Assembly: GCA_025594325.1 (NCBI GenBank)
Contig: JANHCV010000014.1
Coordinates: forward strand, 620,001 to 684,000
Length of the DNA: 64,000 nucleotides
Reading direction: 5' to 3'
Source of the DNA: Blastocladiella emersonii ATCC 22665
Taxonomy: Eukaryota > Blastocladiomycota > Blastocladiomycetes > Blastocladiales > Blastocladiaceae
How positions within the stretch are numbered: the first letter of the stretch is position 1; every line of letters begins with the position of its first letter. Position numbers and translations under genes: made by a program. Shown piece after piece: positions 62,374 through 64,000 of the stretch. Under the pieces are notes generated by a model. It searched no databases, had not been told where the DNA came from, and was given only the letters and a program-made list of their open reading frames with translations.

Positions 62374-64000
62374 ATGCAACCGAAAAAGTCCATGCAAACG
62401 CAAATGAAAGTCAAACTTGCTATTCCCGAGATCATAGACCGGATCCTCGTCGCGGCCATCAACTCGCACGTCCCCAGCAATGTCGCCCTTACCGGTGGCA
62501 TTGTCGACCTGCGCAAGCTTTCCGCATACTCTCGCGTCTTGCCTCGCGACCAGATCCCGGGTGTTTTTCGAGCTCTGTCGGCACTTGTGGTGAAGCTTCC
62601 GATCAGCACAGCAAGCAACTTTGGACTGCTTAACTTCCTTCGCTTCCGCTCCGGATACGGTCTTCCCCTGCTTTGCGACTTTTCTTTCCTCACCCAGGCT
62701 GCGTCCAGAAAAATGTATGACGTCCTCGACTTTTGGCGCGACTCGGGGGTCCAACTTCACAACCTCGGCAGAATCCTCGAGCTGCCCGAGACTGCTCGCG
62801 TCCTCCTGTTTGGAACTGTCTCCCCGCCTTTCCACTCAGACGCTCCAAGCCGATTTGCTCGCGGTGACGCTCTCTGCCGAGACCTTCTCGCAGCCGTCCC
62901 TCGGGGCGAGACGATGATTTCTATCGACCGCGCGCTTCTTTCAGAGGAGGGCACGACTTTGCTTAACCGCGCCCTATCGGTCCCTGGTCACCCCGTCACT
63001 TCGCTCACCCTTGTCATGGTCGACCTCAACTGGGACCGCCTTCGTGCGATTCAGCTTCCGTCCTCGCTAGAGTCGCTCCACCTTGAATCGAACCGACTCG
63101 CGCATCGGTGCCCCGCGGACCCGGCGCCTTGGCTTCCAAACACGCTTTCGTCGCTGACTCTTCGCAAGGAATGCCTTGGTTATGCGGGTCTCGCCGACCA
63201 CCTCAAGCACTTGCCATCGGGCCTCACCTCTCTGTCGTTGGACGAGTGCGAAATGGACTTGGCCGCTTTCAACCATCTCGCTGCCGGTCTGCCTGCTTCG
63301 CTTCGATCCCTGTCCATCACTCGATGCTCGATGGGCAACCGGGCTTTGGCGGCGCTGGCCCAGAAACTTCCCTCAACTTTGCTGTCGCTAGACTTGACCA
63401 AAAATGCCCTCTCGAACAAGGGCATGATTGCGCTCGCCCAGCACTTGCCCTCCAGCCTCGAATCGTTGATCCTTGATGACAACCCAAAGGTCGGCATGCC
63501 CGGCCTCCACGCCCTCCTCAACGCTCTCCCGGCTGGTCTTCAACGTCTTCAGCTGCGAGATGGTTGTACTGACGCTTGCGCCCTTGTGGCCCTCGCTGGT
63601 CGCGAACGCCCATCACTTAAGCACCTCGACCTCTCAGGCAGCGTTTGTTATTCGGTCGACTGGAACTCGCACCCAAACTTTAGTTTTCTTGCCGGGTCCG
63701 CTTGGAACACGACTCCAGCCTTCCCTGCAATCGAGGAGCTACGCATGGCAGGCTTCCAATTTTACAAATCAGAGAACGCAACGGCCGTGCTCCCGCGGAT
63801 CCTTGGCCCCAAGCTTCAGCGACTCGATCTCAACGGTTGCGGGGTCGGCGACGCTGGCGTCGACGCGATTCTTGAATGCGCAACGCCAGCCCTTACCCAC
63901 CTCGACCTGACAATGTGTGGCGTCCAAAACGCCGGTGCAGCATCTCTTGCTACGCGGCTGCCCGCGTCCGTGACTTGGCTGAATCTTGACGGCAATGGGA
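62374..64000 (+). CDS. Leucine-rich-repeat protein, family G member 3, runs off the window
   Basis: Open frame from ATG 62374 through base 64000 with no stop: at least 542 codons, 3' end missing. An in-frame stop at 62293-62295 and no other ATG between fix the start. N-terminus: LAIPEIIDRILVAAINSHVP (F-box-like, compare G1 and G2), then YDVLDFWRDSGVQLHNLG, which matches VEWWRNSG of G1 and G2. From about residue 225 on are ribonuclease-inhibitor-type LRRs (LPSGLTSLSLDECEMDLAAF, LPASLRSLSITRCSMGNRAL, LPSTLLSLDLTKNALSNKGM, LPSSLESLILDDNPKVGMPG, GPKLQRLDLNGCGVGDAGVD). It is longer than G1 and G2 and has no intron so far. Confidence 0.8.
   Translation, partial: MQPKKSMQTQMKVKLAIPEIIDRILVAAINSHVPSNVALTGGIVDLRKLSAYSRVLPRDQIPGVFRALSALVVKLPISTASNFGLLNFLRFRSGYGLPLLCDFSFLTQAASRKMYDVLDFWRDSGVQLHNLGRILELPETARVLLFGTVSPPFHSDAPSRFARGDALCRDLLAAVPRGETMISIDRALLSEEGTTLLNRALSVPGHPVTSLTLVMVDLNWDRLRAIQLPSSLESLHLESNRLAHRCPADPAPWLPNTLSSLTLRKECLGYAGLADHLKHLPSGLTSLSLDECEMDLAAFNHLAAGLPASLRSLSITRCSMGNRALAALAQKLPSTLLSLDLTKNALSNKGMIALAQHLPSSLESLILDDNPKVGMPGLHALLNALPAGLQRLQLRDGCTDACALVALAGRERPSLKHLDLSGSVCYSVDWNSHPNFSFLAGSAWNTTPAFPAIEELRMAGFQFYKSENATAVLPRILGPKLQRLDLNGCGVGDAGVDAILECATPALTHLDLTMCGVQNAGAASLATRLPASVTWLNLDGNG

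Overview
The window looks like nuclear DNA of an early-diverging, zoosporic-type fungus; a Blastocladiomycota (Allomyces-like) genome is my best inference, not proven by the sequence. It is GC-rich with strongly GC3-biased genes. Fungal markers (ARG8, ODC1, COX16, TOM5) sit beside genes better known from animals (ECHDC1, EI24, a PCTP-type START protein, a class A GPCR, NSUN5, CAPZB). I resolved 30 introns by hand. All but one are 53-76 bp, 29 begin GT and one GC, 19 begin GTACG, and acceptors are TAG (25) or CAG (5).

Left part (1-9.6 kb), housekeeping: a COMPASS PHD subunit (SPP1/CFP1-like), RNase P/MRP subunit RPP40, the rRNA m5C methyltransferase NSUN5/Rcm1, the mitochondrial oxodicarboxylate carrier ODC1 and F-actin capping protein beta. 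10-19 kb: the first BTB-domain gene, a broken P-loop GTPase plus a relic copy of it, a pseudokinase with a helical N-terminus, ECHDC1 and a rhodopsin-like GPCR. 19.6-26 kb: two adjacent genes for signal-bearing proteins made of Lys/Gly/Ala repeats, Gln-rich tracts and CxCPC motifs; this is the most novel-looking unit. 27-29.5 kb: a multi-pass LMBR1-like membrane protein.

Right part (29.5-64 kb) is dominated by lineage-specific families of candidate ubiquitin-ligase adaptors: three F-box-like 'F' genes, two complete and one edge-truncated F-box/LRR 'G' genes, three more F-box-like 'H' genes and three further BTB genes. F and H genes share a C-terminal motif and an intron in the same context, so they are one superfamily. 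Several carry frameshifts or stops. Interspersed housekeeping genes are COX16, a START-domain protein, EI24, ARG8 and a two-exon TOM5.

Two structural features tie the accessory part together. A composite upstream box (GACGCG-type core, then a TCACGTGA/TCATGTGA-like half about 10 bp later) precedes most family genes by roughly 70-300 bp. A 595-bp insertion at 47.6-48.2 kb ends in poly(A) and is flanked by a 16-bp direct repeat, the mark of target-primed retrotransposition.
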